Origin: JAMZMI01 sp039970095
Lineage (GTDB): Bacteria > Bacteroidota > Bacteroidia > Cytophagales > Cyclobacteriaceae
Assembly (NCBI GenBank): GCA_039970095.1
Contig: JBDVMP010000069.1
Location: 1-64,000, forward strand
Length of the DNA stretch: 64,000 bases
Reading direction: 5' to 3'
Below the pieces are notes generated by a model that saw nothing but the letters and a program-made list of their open reading frames with translations, did no database searches and had not been told where the DNA came from. The stretch's first letter is position 1. Each line of letters begins with the position of its first letter. The translations under genes and the position numbers were made by a program. Positions 51,146 through 60,006 of this stretch are shown piece by piece.

Positions 51146-52576
51146 TCACCAATCGACAGCATTGAAATTTAATACAATGTTATTCAATATTTCCGGGCTT
51201 AAGAAAAACCACAACAGTATCACGACCAAAATAGTTGCGAATATTTTATGCGATAAATCTATTGAGGGATAATCGTCTCCCGACCCAGACTTGAGGAAAT
51301 AATAATAGGGGGTTCTAAAATAGTAAAACAGTGAAAAAACGACAGTGAGAACTGATATGATCAGGAATGCAAGAAGATAATAATCTGCGCCTACTTGAAA
51401 TTCACTCCAAAGAGCTGAAAATAAATAAAACTTTGCCGTGAATCCTGCGGTGGGCGGCAAGCCAACCAAAGCAAGCATAATGACAACTATCAATCCACCA
51501 AAATAGCCCTGGGTTTTACCAAGACCTGCCAGTTGTGATATGCTGGTAATATCCCGCTCCTCAAATACAGCGACCACATGAAATAGCGCCAGGTTCATGA
51601 TAGCATAAATGAGCGTGTACCATGCAAAAGCCGCCACACCCAAATCGCCCGTAACAAAAAGGCATCCAAGCAACAAGCCAGAGTGAGCAACAGCCCCATA
51701 AGCCATAAGTCTCTTGATGTTGGTCTGACCCAGAGCGCCAAGTGTACCTACAAGCAAGGTTCCAATACCCGCAAAAATCAACATCGGGGTAACCCAGGTG
51801 AAAACATCAGGATCAATCATACCCAAAACCCTGTGGAGCAAAACAAATCCGGCGACTTTTGGCACAACTGATAACACCGCAACAGCGTCGGTAGGTGCTT
51901 CCTGATATGCCGAAGGCGTCCAAATATGAAAAGGAAATACGCTTACCTTGAAGAACAGTCCACCCAGCAAGGCCAGAATCCCGAAAGCCAAAAACGGATC
52001 GGAATCATGGAGATATAGCGAGTGAATTTCAAGTCCTCCTCCAATGCCATAGATAATTGATATACCATACAGCATAACAGCAGAGCTTACTCCACCAAAA
52101 ATCAGATACTTGATCCCTGCCTCAAATGACTTCTTTTGTAAGTTAAAGTTGGTAATGATATATGACGTGAAAGACGTCAATTCTATTGCCAGATAGGCCA
52201 CCAACAGGTGATTGGCTGACACCATAAAACTGGAACCAATGACCATCGAAAGCATAAGAAAATAGAATTCGGGCAGCTGTTTTCTGGCTGATGGGTAAAA
52301 AACGATCCAAATTGCAAAGGCGGCAAAAAGCATTTTCATGTAGCTTTCCAACGGTCCGATTTGCAAACTGCCTGACAAAATTGTTTGCGTTTCTAAAATC
52401 CCGAAATCAACAAAAAGCGAGAATACAAGTATTGCTGCAAAGCCAACCCGATGTACCACCGGTTTCTTTGATATCAACCCGACAACCAGCAACAGCAGCG
52501 CACCTATAACCAACGCCATTTCAAAGCGAAGGAAAGTCAACTGATCAATAATCTGCTCTAGCTGGACTTTCAGCAT
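51146..52576 (-). CDS. nuoN: NADH-quinone oxidoreductase subunit N
   Basis: The ATG at 52576 is chosen because it follows the nuoM stop by two bases; the longer frame would overlap nuoM by 140 bases. The 476-residue protein has about 14 helices and conserved residues of the antiporter-like subunits, including ELTSFTSYIITN, KVSVFPFHIWTPSAYQEAP and TNIKRLMAYGAVAHSGLLL. It forms one of three proton channels of complex I. Confidence 0.95.
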   Translation of the reverse strand: MLKVQLEQIIDQLTFLRFEMALVIGALLLLVVGLISKKPVVHRVGFAAILVFSLFVDFGILETQTILSGSLQIGPLESYMKMLFAAFAIWIVFYPSARKQLPEFYFLMLSMVIGSSFMVSANHLLVAYLAIELTSFTSYIITNFNLQKKSFEAGIKYLIFGGVSSAVMLYGISIIYGIGGGLEIHSLYLHDSDPFLAFGILALLGGLFFKVSVFPFHIWTPSAYQEAPTDAVAVLSVVPKVAGFVLLHRVLGMIDPDVFTWVTPMLIFAGIGTLLVGTLGALGQTNIKRLMAYGAVAHSGLLLGCLFVTGDLGVAAFAWYTLIYAIMNLALFHVVAVFEERDITSISQLAGLGKTQGYFGGLIVVIMLALVGLPPTAGFTAKFYLFSALWSEFQVGADYYLLAFLIISVLTVVFSLFYYFRTPYYYFLKSGSGDDYPSIDLSHKIFATILVVILLWFFLSPEILNNIVLNFNAVDW

Positions 52577-52578
52577 GT

Positions 52579-54237
52579 TTAATAGTTGTTTATGATTTCG
52601 CGACCAGAGGCCAGCACCTGATCCACAAAGAAGTTGATGGAGTTGTCGACAGGATCCAGAATCCAACCCGGCACAATTCCAAAAAGCAGCACCAGCACAG
52701 CCAGTGGCACCAGCATGATCCACTCACGCACGTCAAGATCTTTCATTTTGACATCCCAGCTTTCCTCCCTCGTCCAATATTTCCCAAAAAACATACGTTG
52801 AGCTGTCCACAGATAATACGCTCCCGAAATCACGATACCGAAAACGGCAATCATCCCAAGCCATCTCGGAAACAGGCCGTTGACGGTTTCCGCACTGATA
52901 CCTCCTATAAGGGACAGTAGTTCGCCCACAAAACCAGAAAACCCCGGCAAGCCAAGCGAGGCAAAAAAGAACAACATTGTAAAGAAAGTGTAGGCTGGCA
53001 TCTTAGAAGCCAGACCACTTACATTTTCGATCTTCCGGTCATGTGTACGATCATAAACCACCCCCACAATGAGAAACAATGCTCCCGAAATGAGGCCATG
53101 TGAAATCATTTGAAATAATGATCCCGCTACTCCTTCGTAGGTCAAACTAGCCAGGCCGAGCATCACAAATCCCATGTGAGAAACTGATGAGTAAGCAATC
53201 AACCGCTTCAAATCGCTTTGAGCCATTGCAGCAAAACCTCCATAAATGATTGATATCACGCCAAAGCACGCCACGGGAAAGGCGTATTCAATTGCTCCAT
53301 CCGGGAAAATCCCATATGCAATCCTAAAAAATCCATAACCTCCGACCTTAAGTAAGATTCCGGCCAGAATCACTGAAATAGCTGTTGGGGCCTCAACGTG
53401 TGCATCAGGCAGCCAGGTATGAACAGGCACTACCGGCAGTTTTATAGCAAACCCTACCATCAGCAAAATGAAAGCCCAGTACCGAACAGGAATATCGAAT
53501 ATGGTCACATCACTAGACGGAGCGAGCAGCGAATCGTAAATATATGTGCCCTCCATCATTTGTACCATGCTAAAAGAGTGCACCAGCTCTATTCTACCAC
53601 TTTGTTCGGCAAGCTCCAGTGCCTTCTGTGTGTCCTCCACTGAAATAAACAGCCCAATCATTACAATCAGGATCAGCAGTGATCCTAAAAGTGTGTAAAT
53701 AAAAAACTTGATGGATGCATATGACCGCCTCGGGCCGCCCCATATTCCGATAAGGAAAAACATGGGCAACAGCATAAACTCAAAGAATACGTAGAATAAA
53801 AAGAGATCAAGCGCTACAAAACACCCAATAATACTCGTGCTCAGCAAAAGGTAGAGCATGAAATACCCTTTGACTTTTTCCTTCAGATTCCAGGATGACA
53901 CTACCCCTATCACCAGCAAAAACGCACTCAACACCACAAGTGGAAGACTAATACCATCTACACCAACGAAATAATCAATCACAAATACACCGTATTGACC
54001 TAGCCTCACCTGTATCCAGTCAGTCTTTTCTACAAAAAGAAAGGCATCATTCCAATTGGATGGAATAAAGCTACCATCATAGCTCAAGAACAAAATCAGG
54101 GACAAGGTTAGCTGCACCAGTGTAGCGACCAGTGTTACCTGCTTTATTAAAAGGGTTTTATCATTAGGTATAAAAAAAACACCTGCCGCCACGATGAGCG
54201 GAATAAAGATGATTAAGCTTAAAAGGTGTTCACTCAT
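52579..54237 (-). CDS. nuoM: NADH-quinone oxidoreductase subunit M
   Basis: This 552-residue antiporter-like subunit has about 14 helices. Conserved proton-channel residues are seen in FFEFMLLPMFFLIGIWGG (Glu), IKLPVVPVHTWLPDAHVEAP (Lys/His) and SDLKRLIAYSSVSHMGFV. It starts three bases after nuoL. The length is somewhat above the usual 500-510 because of a loop insertion near residues 195-250. Confidence 0.95.
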   Translation of the reverse strand: MSEHLLSLIIFIPLIVAAGVFFIPNDKTLLIKQVTLVATLVQLTLSLILFLSYDGSFIPSNWNDAFLFVEKTDWIQVRLGQYGVFVIDYFVGVDGISLPLVVLSAFLLVIGVVSSWNLKEKVKGYFMLYLLLSTSIIGCFVALDLFLFYVFFEFMLLPMFFLIGIWGGPRRSYASIKFFIYTLLGSLLILIVMIGLFISVEDTQKALELAEQSGRIELVHSFSMVQMMEGTYIYDSLLAPSSDVTIFDIPVRYWAFILLMVGFAIKLPVVPVHTWLPDAHVEAPTAISVILAGILLKVGGYGFFRIAYGIFPDGAIEYAFPVACFGVISIIYGGFAAMAQSDLKRLIAYSSVSHMGFVMLGLASLTYEGVAGSLFQMISHGLISGALFLIVGVVYDRTHDRKIENVSGLASKMPAYTFFTMLFFFASLGLPGFSGFVGELLSLIGGISAETVNGLFPRWLGMIAVFGIVISGAYYLWTAQRMFFGKYWTREESWDVKMKDLDVREWIMLVPLAVLVLLFGIVPGWILDPVDNSINFFVDQVLASGREIINNY

Positions 54238-54240
54238 ATT

Positions 54241-56196
54241 TTAAAACAAAAACCAAAACATAAAAACAATTACGACAACCATCGCAATGGCAACTTGTGC
54301 CTGTACCAGGGGAGCTTGCAATCTTTTCAGTATGTTCCCTAATCCAGAAAAAAATGAGGCTGCAAAATTAACCAGACCATCTATAATATACCTATCAAAA
54401 ACGCCGGTCACTTTCGCAATAATGACCGCACCTATACCTAATCCATTCACGACTTTATCCACTACTTGTTTATCTAGCCAAAAGGTAACATTGCTCGTCC
54501 ATAGAAAGCCTCGATTGAGCACGCCATAGACCCTATCCACATACCAACCCTCTTGCCAAAACCCGTTTATTGAACCTGGCACAACATTACTATCCTTATA
54601 CAGAGCGACTTTTTTAGATCCCGGCCTAAATAGAAAATATCCTATTGAAACACCCGCAAAAACAAGAATCAAGGAAGCAACAAATACGCGATGGCCAATA
54701 TCTTCAGGTATAGCAACCAACCTCCCGGGAAATAAATAGCTATACAACCTCCATCCGTGTGCATCAAAAATACCATTAGAGACCGAAAACCATACCGATC
54801 CTCCCACTAAAACCATAAGAGGGACAATGACACAGATAACCGGCTCGACCTTATTACTAAGGTTGGTCTGAAAAATCGTCCTAACCTTACCAAAAAAGAC
54901 AAGAAGTATTTGTCTGGACACATATATAGGCGTTAAAAGTGCCGTGAAAAAGCCTGCTCCCAAAATAGAGTATCCTATCCATGCCTGCTCCGGGCTCAAT
55001 TTATTGGCCCACAAAACTGTGGCCAAAAGAATTCCTTCTTTAGATAAAAATCCACTGGTGAATGGCAAGCCGCTCAATGCCGCTCCACACACCAAAAAGG
55101 TCACAAAGGTGAAAGGCAGATGTTTACTGAGTCCTCCCATATTGCGCATATCCTGAGCGTCCACGCCGCTGTTGGCTTTGTGCATAAAATGGATCACGCT
55201 TCCTGCAGCCAAAAACAATCCGGCCTTGAAAAAGGCATGCGTCCAAAGGTGAAATATGGAAGCTTTGTAATCCCCCACACCTATGCCGAGCATCATATAA
55301 CCCAACTGAGATATGGTGGAATAGGCCAATACGCCCTTGATGTCGTTTTGAAACAGGGCTGACACTCCGGCAATCAGGGCTGTAGCACAACCCACCATTG
55401 CCATCACCATCATTACATCCGGAGTTAACAGCGGCTGAAACCGAGCCAAAAGGTAAACACCAGCTGTTACCATTGTTGCAGCATGAATGAGCGCAGAAAC
55501 AGGTGTAGGCCCTGCCATCGCTTTGTTTAACCAACCGAAAAACGGAAACTGTGCCGATTTACCAAAAGCACCTACAGCCAACATCAAGCCCGCGAAAGTG
55601 AGTAACACGGGGTTTCCTTCCGGTAATTCCACGTCTGAAACTTTTGAGGTATCAAAAACTGCCACCAATAAGATCACACCAATGAGCAGTGCCGCATCCG
55701 CCACTCGATTGATCATAAAGGCATGTCGAGCACTGGTAGATTTTTCTTTGTCTTTAAACCAAAAACCTATCAGCAGATAAGACGAAAACCCAACCAGCTC
55801 CCAGAAAACAAACAATAACACCAAATGATCTGCCATCAAAAGGCCCAGCATACTCACGGTAAAAAACGCCAGTTTGAGATAATAGCGCTTGATATCAGGA
55901 TCATCTTTCATATAATGAAAAGAAAATAGATGAACCAAAGAAGATATAGTATATACCAGGGCCACCAAAACCACATTGAACCTGTCCAATGTCATAGCGA
56001 ATTCAATATTTGCAGCCCAATGCCAATGTGTTTCAATTGGCACATAATCCATAACAAGGTAGGCTGACACGATCCCGATAACATGAAACATAGGTGTAAT
56101 CATATAGCTTTCCCTGGCCGGGAAAAACGTACTGATTACAGCAGCCAAAATTGGCAGCACCATGAGCAAAATGATATAAAGTGCCCCCGAATCCAT
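54241..56196 (-). CDS. nuoL: NADH-quinone oxidoreductase subunit L
   Basis: This 651-residue antiporter-like subunit has the core helices and the long C-terminal lateral helix. Typical motifs are FWELVGFSSYLLIGFW, KSAQFPFFGWLNKAMAGPTP, LIHAATMVTAGVYLLARF and DIKGVLAYSTISQLGYMMLG. The lateral helix region (about 545-600) couples proton channels. It starts one base after nuoK. Confidence 0.96.
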   Translation of the reverse strand: MDSGALYIILLMVLPILAAVISTFFPARESYMITPMFHVIGIVSAYLVMDYVPIETHWHWAANIEFAMTLDRFNVVLVALVYTISSLVHLFSFHYMKDDPDIKRYYLKLAFFTVSMLGLLMADHLVLLFVFWELVGFSSYLLIGFWFKDKEKSTSARHAFMINRVADAALLIGVILLVAVFDTSKVSDVELPEGNPVLLTFAGLMLAVGAFGKSAQFPFFGWLNKAMAGPTPVSALIHAATMVTAGVYLLARFQPLLTPDVMMVMAMVGCATALIAGVSALFQNDIKGVLAYSTISQLGYMMLGIGVGDYKASIFHLWTHAFFKAGLFLAAGSVIHFMHKANSGVDAQDMRNMGGLSKHLPFTFVTFLVCGAALSGLPFTSGFLSKEGILLATVLWANKLSPEQAWIGYSILGAGFFTALLTPIYVSRQILLVFFGKVRTIFQTNLSNKVEPVICVIVPLMVLVGGSVWFSVSNGIFDAHGWRLYSYLFPGRLVAIPEDIGHRVFVASLILVFAGVSIGYFLFRPGSKKVALYKDSNVVPGSINGFWQEGWYVDRVYGVLNRGFLWTSNVTFWLDKQVVDKVVNGLGIGAVIIAKVTGVFDRYIIDGLVNFAASFFSGLGNILKRLQAPLVQAQVAIAMVVVIVFMFWFLF

Positions 56197-56197
56197 T

Positions 56198-56506
56198 TCA
56201 GTTTTTTAATTGGTCCAGTTTGTCAAGTGAAGTTGTATCATACCGGCGATAAATATTAATCAGAATTGCCAGAGCAATGGCCACTTCGCCAGCCGCTAAC
56301 ACCACTGAAAAGACCGCAAAAACCTGCCCACTAAGCTTTGGGTCAAATTTTGAAAATGCTACCAGATTTAAGTTGGCTGCATTCAGCATCAGCTCTATAC
56401 CAAGCAATACAAAAACTGCACTTTTCTTGATGAGTACCAACAAGATCCCCGCACAGAAAATAAATGCCGCCAGCAACAAATAATAACTTAGAGGTACAGC
56501 CATCAA
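56198..56506 (-). CDS. nuoK: NADH-quinone oxidoreductase subunit K
   Basis: This 102-residue protein has three helices, with the conserved GIELMLNAANLNLVAF (Glu in helix 2) and AAGEVAIALAILINIYRR (Glu in helix 3). It overlaps nuoJ by four bases. The length is normal. Confidence 0.96.
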   Translation of the reverse strand: MMAVPLSYYLLLAAFIFCAGILLVLIKKSAVFVLLGIELMLNAANLNLVAFSKFDPKLSGQVFAVFSVVLAAGEVAIALAILINIYRRYDTTSLDKLDQLKN

Positions 56507-57000
56507 TGATCAGATTTTTTAGCCAAAAATGCTGCGCCAACTAGCGCAACCAATAACAGAAAAGCCACCAGTTCAAAAGCCACCAGATGGTCAGTTAAAT
56601 AAAGTACACCAACCTGAGCTATCTGATTTTCAACTTCGACTCCTGCCGACTTTACCTGACCTGCTTGTAAAATTCCTGTTACCAGAAACACAAGCATACC
56701 AATAAAAACAAAACTGCCAATCACGACCTGATGATGATCAGTATAGACACCTGCTTCACTGGTTCTTTTGGTCAGCATCACACCAAAGATGAGTAACACA
56801 ACGATCCCGCCGGCATAAATCAAAATTTGAACCACCGCCATCAAATCAGCATTAAGCAACACGTAGATAGCCGCTAGCCCTAGCAGACTTATTGTAAAAG
56901 CAAATACAGCCCTGATGATGTTTCTCGTAAAAATCATATATATCAATGGTATCACCACCATTGCTCCAAATCCAAAAAACAATACATCAAGACTCATCAT
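56503..57000 (-). CDS. nuoJ: NADH-quinone oxidoreductase subunit J
   Basis: This 165-residue protein has five helices, with the conserved YVLLNADLMAVVQILIYAGG segment that joins the quinone module to the proton path. It overlaps the end of nuoI by 14 bases. The C-terminal FELVAFLLLVALVGAAFLA segment is typical. Confidence 0.95.
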   Translation of the reverse strand: MMSLDVLFFGFGAMVVIPLIYMIFTRNIIRAVFAFTISLLGLAAIYVLLNADLMAVVQILIYAGGIVVLLIFGVMLTKRTSEAGVYTDHHQVVIGSFVFIGMLVFLVTGILQAGQVKSAGVEVENQIAQVGVLYLTDHLVAFELVAFLLLVALVGAAFLAKKSDH

Positions 57001-57946
57001 CCTTTTTTGGTTTTGATTTTGGTATCACCGGCCGTGGACGAAACTTAGGCTTTGGCTTATCTGTCGGTTCCTGCTCTTTCTTTCCGCCCTCTACATCGTC
57101 AGCCTTCTTTTTAACAACCGGTTTTGGCTTGGCTTTTATAACTGGCTTTGGCTTGACTGTGGAGTTCTCCTCCTCAGTTTTTTTCTTCACCATAGGCTTT
57201 GGCCTAAATACTGGCTTTGGCTTACCTGTTTCCGCGCTTTTTTCCGGGGAACTTGATGTTTTAGGTTTCACCGCCACCTTCGGCCTAAATTTAGGTTTTG
57301 CCGGTTCTTCCCCGCCTTCTTTTTTCACCACAGGTTTTCCTGGCCTGGCCACAACACTTTCTTTATTTGAGTCTGCAGCTCTCAGCCTTGCTTCAGCCTT
57401 TTTCTTTTCAGCGTCTTCAGCCTCTTTGCGTTTCTGAGCAATCTCCACCAAATCCATTTCAGCAAATGAATAGTTGTGATCTTTCACATCATACTCACTA
57501 AAGTCATAAACCTTACTCATGGTCAAACACTCCGTGGGACACACAGTGGTACACAAGCCACAAAAGCAGCACTTGGCCATATCAATATCAAATTTGGCAG
57601 CATGAATCCTCTTGGGGGTACCGTCTGAGGTCAGGCCAATCGTGTCAGTTGCCTTGATTGGTTCTATATCGATGCAATCGACAGGACATACTTTAGCGCA
57701 TTTATCGCATACTATGCAGTCATCTATCTCATTATGGAGCCTGTAACGCCCAGTATCTGGCACTGGAAACGATTCATGCGGATACTGCAAAGTGAAAATC
57801 CCTTTATCAGCTTCAAAGTATTTTTCATCCTTTATACCGATAGGAGTTCTGGACTTTCTGGCGTCTGCCAGATAACGCAATGTAATCTTCAGACCTCCCG
57901 AAAGCGTCTTGAATGAATCTTTTATGTTTTTGAAATATCCACTCAT
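56987..57946 (-). CDS. nuoI: NADH-quinone oxidoreductase subunit I with a long Lys/Pro-rich tail
   Basis: The ATG at 57946 gives 319 residues and overlaps nuoH by four bases; a longer frame at 58015 would run into nuoH. Two 4Fe-4S motifs are intact: Cys77-x2-Cys80-x2-Cys83-x3-Cys87 and Cys126-x2-Cys129-x2-Cys132-x3-Cys136. They carry clusters N6a and N6b. Residues from about 170 to 319 form a charged, disordered tail with four repeats around KPKF-R-P-K or KPKPV. Ordinary NuoI ends near residue 180, so this tail nearly doubles it. The tail's role is unknown. Confidence 0.93.
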   Translation of the reverse strand: MSGYFKNIKDSFKTLSGGLKITLRYLADARKSRTPIGIKDEKYFEADKGIFTLQYPHESFPVPDTGRYRLHNEIDDCIVCDKCAKVCPVDCIDIEPIKATDTIGLTSDGTPKRIHAAKFDIDMAKCCFCGLCTTVCPTECLTMSKVYDFSEYDVKDHNYSFAEMDLVEIAQKRKEAEDAEKKKAEARLRAADSNKESVVARPGKPVVKKEGGEEPAKPKFRPKVAVKPKTSSSPEKSAETGKPKPVFRPKPMVKKKTEEENSTVKPKPVIKAKPKPVVKKKADDVEGGKKEQEPTDKPKPKFRPRPVIPKSKPKKDDES

Positions 57947-58998
57947 ATTACCCACAACTTCCAAATTCCAACAATAAAGATAAGAACAATGGCGGCCGGC
58001 GTTAAGTATTTCCAACTAAGCGACATCAACTGATCCACCCTCAGCCTTGGATATGTCCATCTTGCCATCATTTGCAGAAAGATGAAAAACATAGCCTTAG
58101 AAATCAACCAAATAGCGCCCCAAATCGGGCCGTTTGTTATATCAGCCAGTTTGAGCGAACCAATGTTTGGCAATGGTGAATACCACCCACCAAAAAATAG
58201 AATAGCAGCCAAAAATGAGATCAAAAGCATCATGCCGTACTCAGAAAGCATGAATAATCCCCACCTAAACCCAGAGTACTCGGTGTGATACCCTCCTATC
58301 AGTTCCGACTCTGACTCTGGCAAGTCAAATGGAACACGGTTTGACTCAGCCAAACCGGCGACAAAAAATATCAGGAATGAAATAATCAAGACTGGCATGC
58401 TAAAAACATTCCAGCTCAAGACCCCCCCATACATGGTCACATCTACATAAGGGATGCCAAGCAAAAACGACGGCTCAGTCGAATAAACCCCTTGCTGCAA
58501 GATTATGTCTTGCAAAGACAATGATTGAGACACCATCACCACCGTAAGAACACTCAAACCAAGCGGAATCTCATAGGAAACAATCTGCGCCACGGCGCGC
58601 ATGGACCCGTACAAAGCAAATTTGTTATTGGAGCCCCACCCTGCCACTAATATCCCTAAAACGTCAAGAGAAACTACACTTATAAGAAAGAATAATCCGG
58701 AATCAATTGTGGCGCCACCAATCTCATTGTTCAGAGGCAAAACTGCATATCCGGTAAAAATCGCAGCGAACACAATTACAGGTGATGCAAGGAATAGGAG
58801 TCGATCCACTGCAAAAGGAACAATATCCTCCTTTTGAAGCATCTTGAGCAAATCAGCTACTGTCTGAATTACCCCTTTTGGCCCAACCTCCATTGGACCC
58901 AATCGGTTTTGAACAAAGGCAGCAATCTTCCGCTCGCCGTAAACGGCAACAACTACAAATCCCAGAAGGAATGGAAGAAATACTAAAAAAGTGATCAT
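57943..58998 (-). CDS. nuoH: NADH-quinone oxidoreductase subunit H, first gene of the nuo operon here
   Basis: This 351-residue membrane subunit has eight to nine helices and the quinone-site loops: VYGERKIAAFVQNRLGPMEV near the N-terminus and ESNRVPFDLPESESELIGGY later. It begins the leftward operon nuoHIJKLMN-purF. No nuoA-G gene lies upstream; the next gene on that side is on the other strand. The subunit is complete, and the rest of the enzyme must be encoded elsewhere. Confidence 0.95.
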   Translation of the reverse strand: MITFLVFLPFLLGFVVVAVYGERKIAAFVQNRLGPMEVGPKGVIQTVADLLKMLQKEDIVPFAVDRLLFLASPVIVFAAIFTGYAVLPLNNEIGGATIDSGLFFLISVVSLDVLGILVAGWGSNNKFALYGSMRAVAQIVSYEIPLGLSVLTVVMVSQSLSLQDIILQQGVYSTEPSFLLGIPYVDVTMYGGVLSWNVFSMPVLIISFLIFFVAGLAESNRVPFDLPESESELIGGYHTEYSGFRWGLFMLSEYGMMLLISFLAAILFFGGWYSPLPNIGSLKLADITNGPIWGAIWLISKAMFFIFLQMMARWTYPRLRVDQLMSLSWKYLTPAAIVLIFIVGIWKLWVI

Positions 58999-59016
58999 AG
59001 AATATTTATCGCCCTT

Positions 59017-59109
59017 TTGCTCCGATCAGGAGCGAAGTTATAGGATGCGTTTCACTAGATAAAACTTAAGTAATGAAAAAGGCTCTTGAGCAAAATTTTG
59101 TTTGCTCAA
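59017..59109 (-). promoter_or_regulatory. Two stem-loops in the nuoH leader
   Basis: TTGAGCAAA and TTTGCTCAA (59086-59094 and 59101-59109) are perfect arms, and GCTCC/GGAGC (59019-59033) form a shorter stem closer to nuoH. They lie in the 380-base gap between nuoH and a divergent gene. They could be operators or leader RNA structures. No clear nuoH promoter was seen; the rest of the gap holds only the plus-strand promoter at 59273. Confidence 0.4.
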
Positions 59110-59272
59110 TCCCTCCAAAACAGCACTATATGTAAAAGGAAAAATTGAGATTACTAATTTTTCAACAAAAAGTAAATAATAATGCTAAACTCATCATCAG
59201 AAAGACTATTTAAGTCAATATTTTAATCAAAATGTAAATTTTATTGCAAAAAACAACAAACATCTTTAGATT

Positions 59273-59305
59273 TTTGTGCTGAAAATTATTTAAGATATAC
59301 TTTTG
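59273..59305 (+). promoter_or_regulatory. Bacteroidota promoter for the small secreted protein gene
   Basis: TTTG at 59273-59276 and TACTTTTG at 59298-59305 are 21 bases apart, a full match to the Bacteroidota consensus. Transcription would start near 59312, about 67 bases before the ATG at 59379. Confidence 0.7.
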
Positions 59306-59378
59306 CCAAACCATTTGATAGTGAGAGTGTTATGACGCCTCGCTACATAAGCAATCACAAGAGACAAATTTTACAAGT

Positions 59379-59861
59379 ATGAAGAGAGCAATTTTGATTT
59401 TAATTGGAGCCTTAAGTTATGGTTTGGTGCAGGCACAAAGCACTGACAAAGTTTACAGGTTTGATTACATGGAAGAGTCCATAGACATGTCATTACTTGA
59501 GCCCGGACAGGTATATGATCACTTTCTGGGAACTGAGGTGGGAAAGAAAATGTATCTTCTGAAAGAATCTTACACATGGAGAGACGAGCCTGATCCAATC
59601 AAGCCCACTCCAACTGTGGTAATCGAAAAACCAAGCATCTACAACAACATCAAGAAGCTTGAGAGATACTACAAAAAGTCAATTAAAAAAGACAAGATTA
59701 CTGTGGAAGACGCTTCAGCAGAATTTGTGAATATCCTGGATATCGCTTTGCAAGTCAGATATCAGGCCACACAAGAGTTGGAAGATTATCTTAAAAGCAT
59801 TAAAGAGGTTGAAGAAATTGCAACAGTATTTTCTAAAAACGTTGAATTGAGCTACTACTAA
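59379..59861 (+). CDS. Small secreted protein of unknown function (160 residues)
   Basis: A signal peptide ends near residue 19 (LVQAQ). The mature part is helical and charged, with a central Pro-rich segment (DEPDPIKPTPTVVIEKPS) and no cysteines. No family was recognised. It is monocistronic, with its own promoter and a strong terminator. Confidence 0.7.
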   Translation: MKRAILILIGALSYGLVQAQSTDKVYRFDYMEESIDMSLLEPGQVYDHFLGTEVGKKMYLLKESYTWRDEPDPIKPTPTVVIEKPSIYNNIKKLERYYKKSIKKDKITVEDASAEFVNILDIALQVRYQATQELEDYLKSIKEVEEIATVFSKNVELSYY

Positions 59862-59888
59862 GCCGATTCATAACTCAACAAACATTGG

Positions 59889-59916
59889 AGCCACACTGAA
59901 CAGTGTGGCTTTTTTT
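59889..59916 (+). terminator. Rho-independent terminator after the small secreted protein gene
   Basis: AGCCACACTG and CAGTGTGGCT are perfect 10-base arms around AA, followed by six or more T. It ends the transcript from 59273. Confidence 0.92.
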
Positions 59917-60006
59917 GTGCCCTTTGGGCTACCAGCCGAGTAAAACCCTTTGCCTTTTTGGCTGGCGCACATTAAAATGCATTTTCAATCAAAACCACTT
60001 CACACC

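Noticed and set aside
56946..57437. A 163-codon open frame opposite the nuoI tail
   Set aside because: It is the complement of the Lys/Pro repeats, rich in Phe, Gly and Ser; it has no start signal and overlaps a certain gene.
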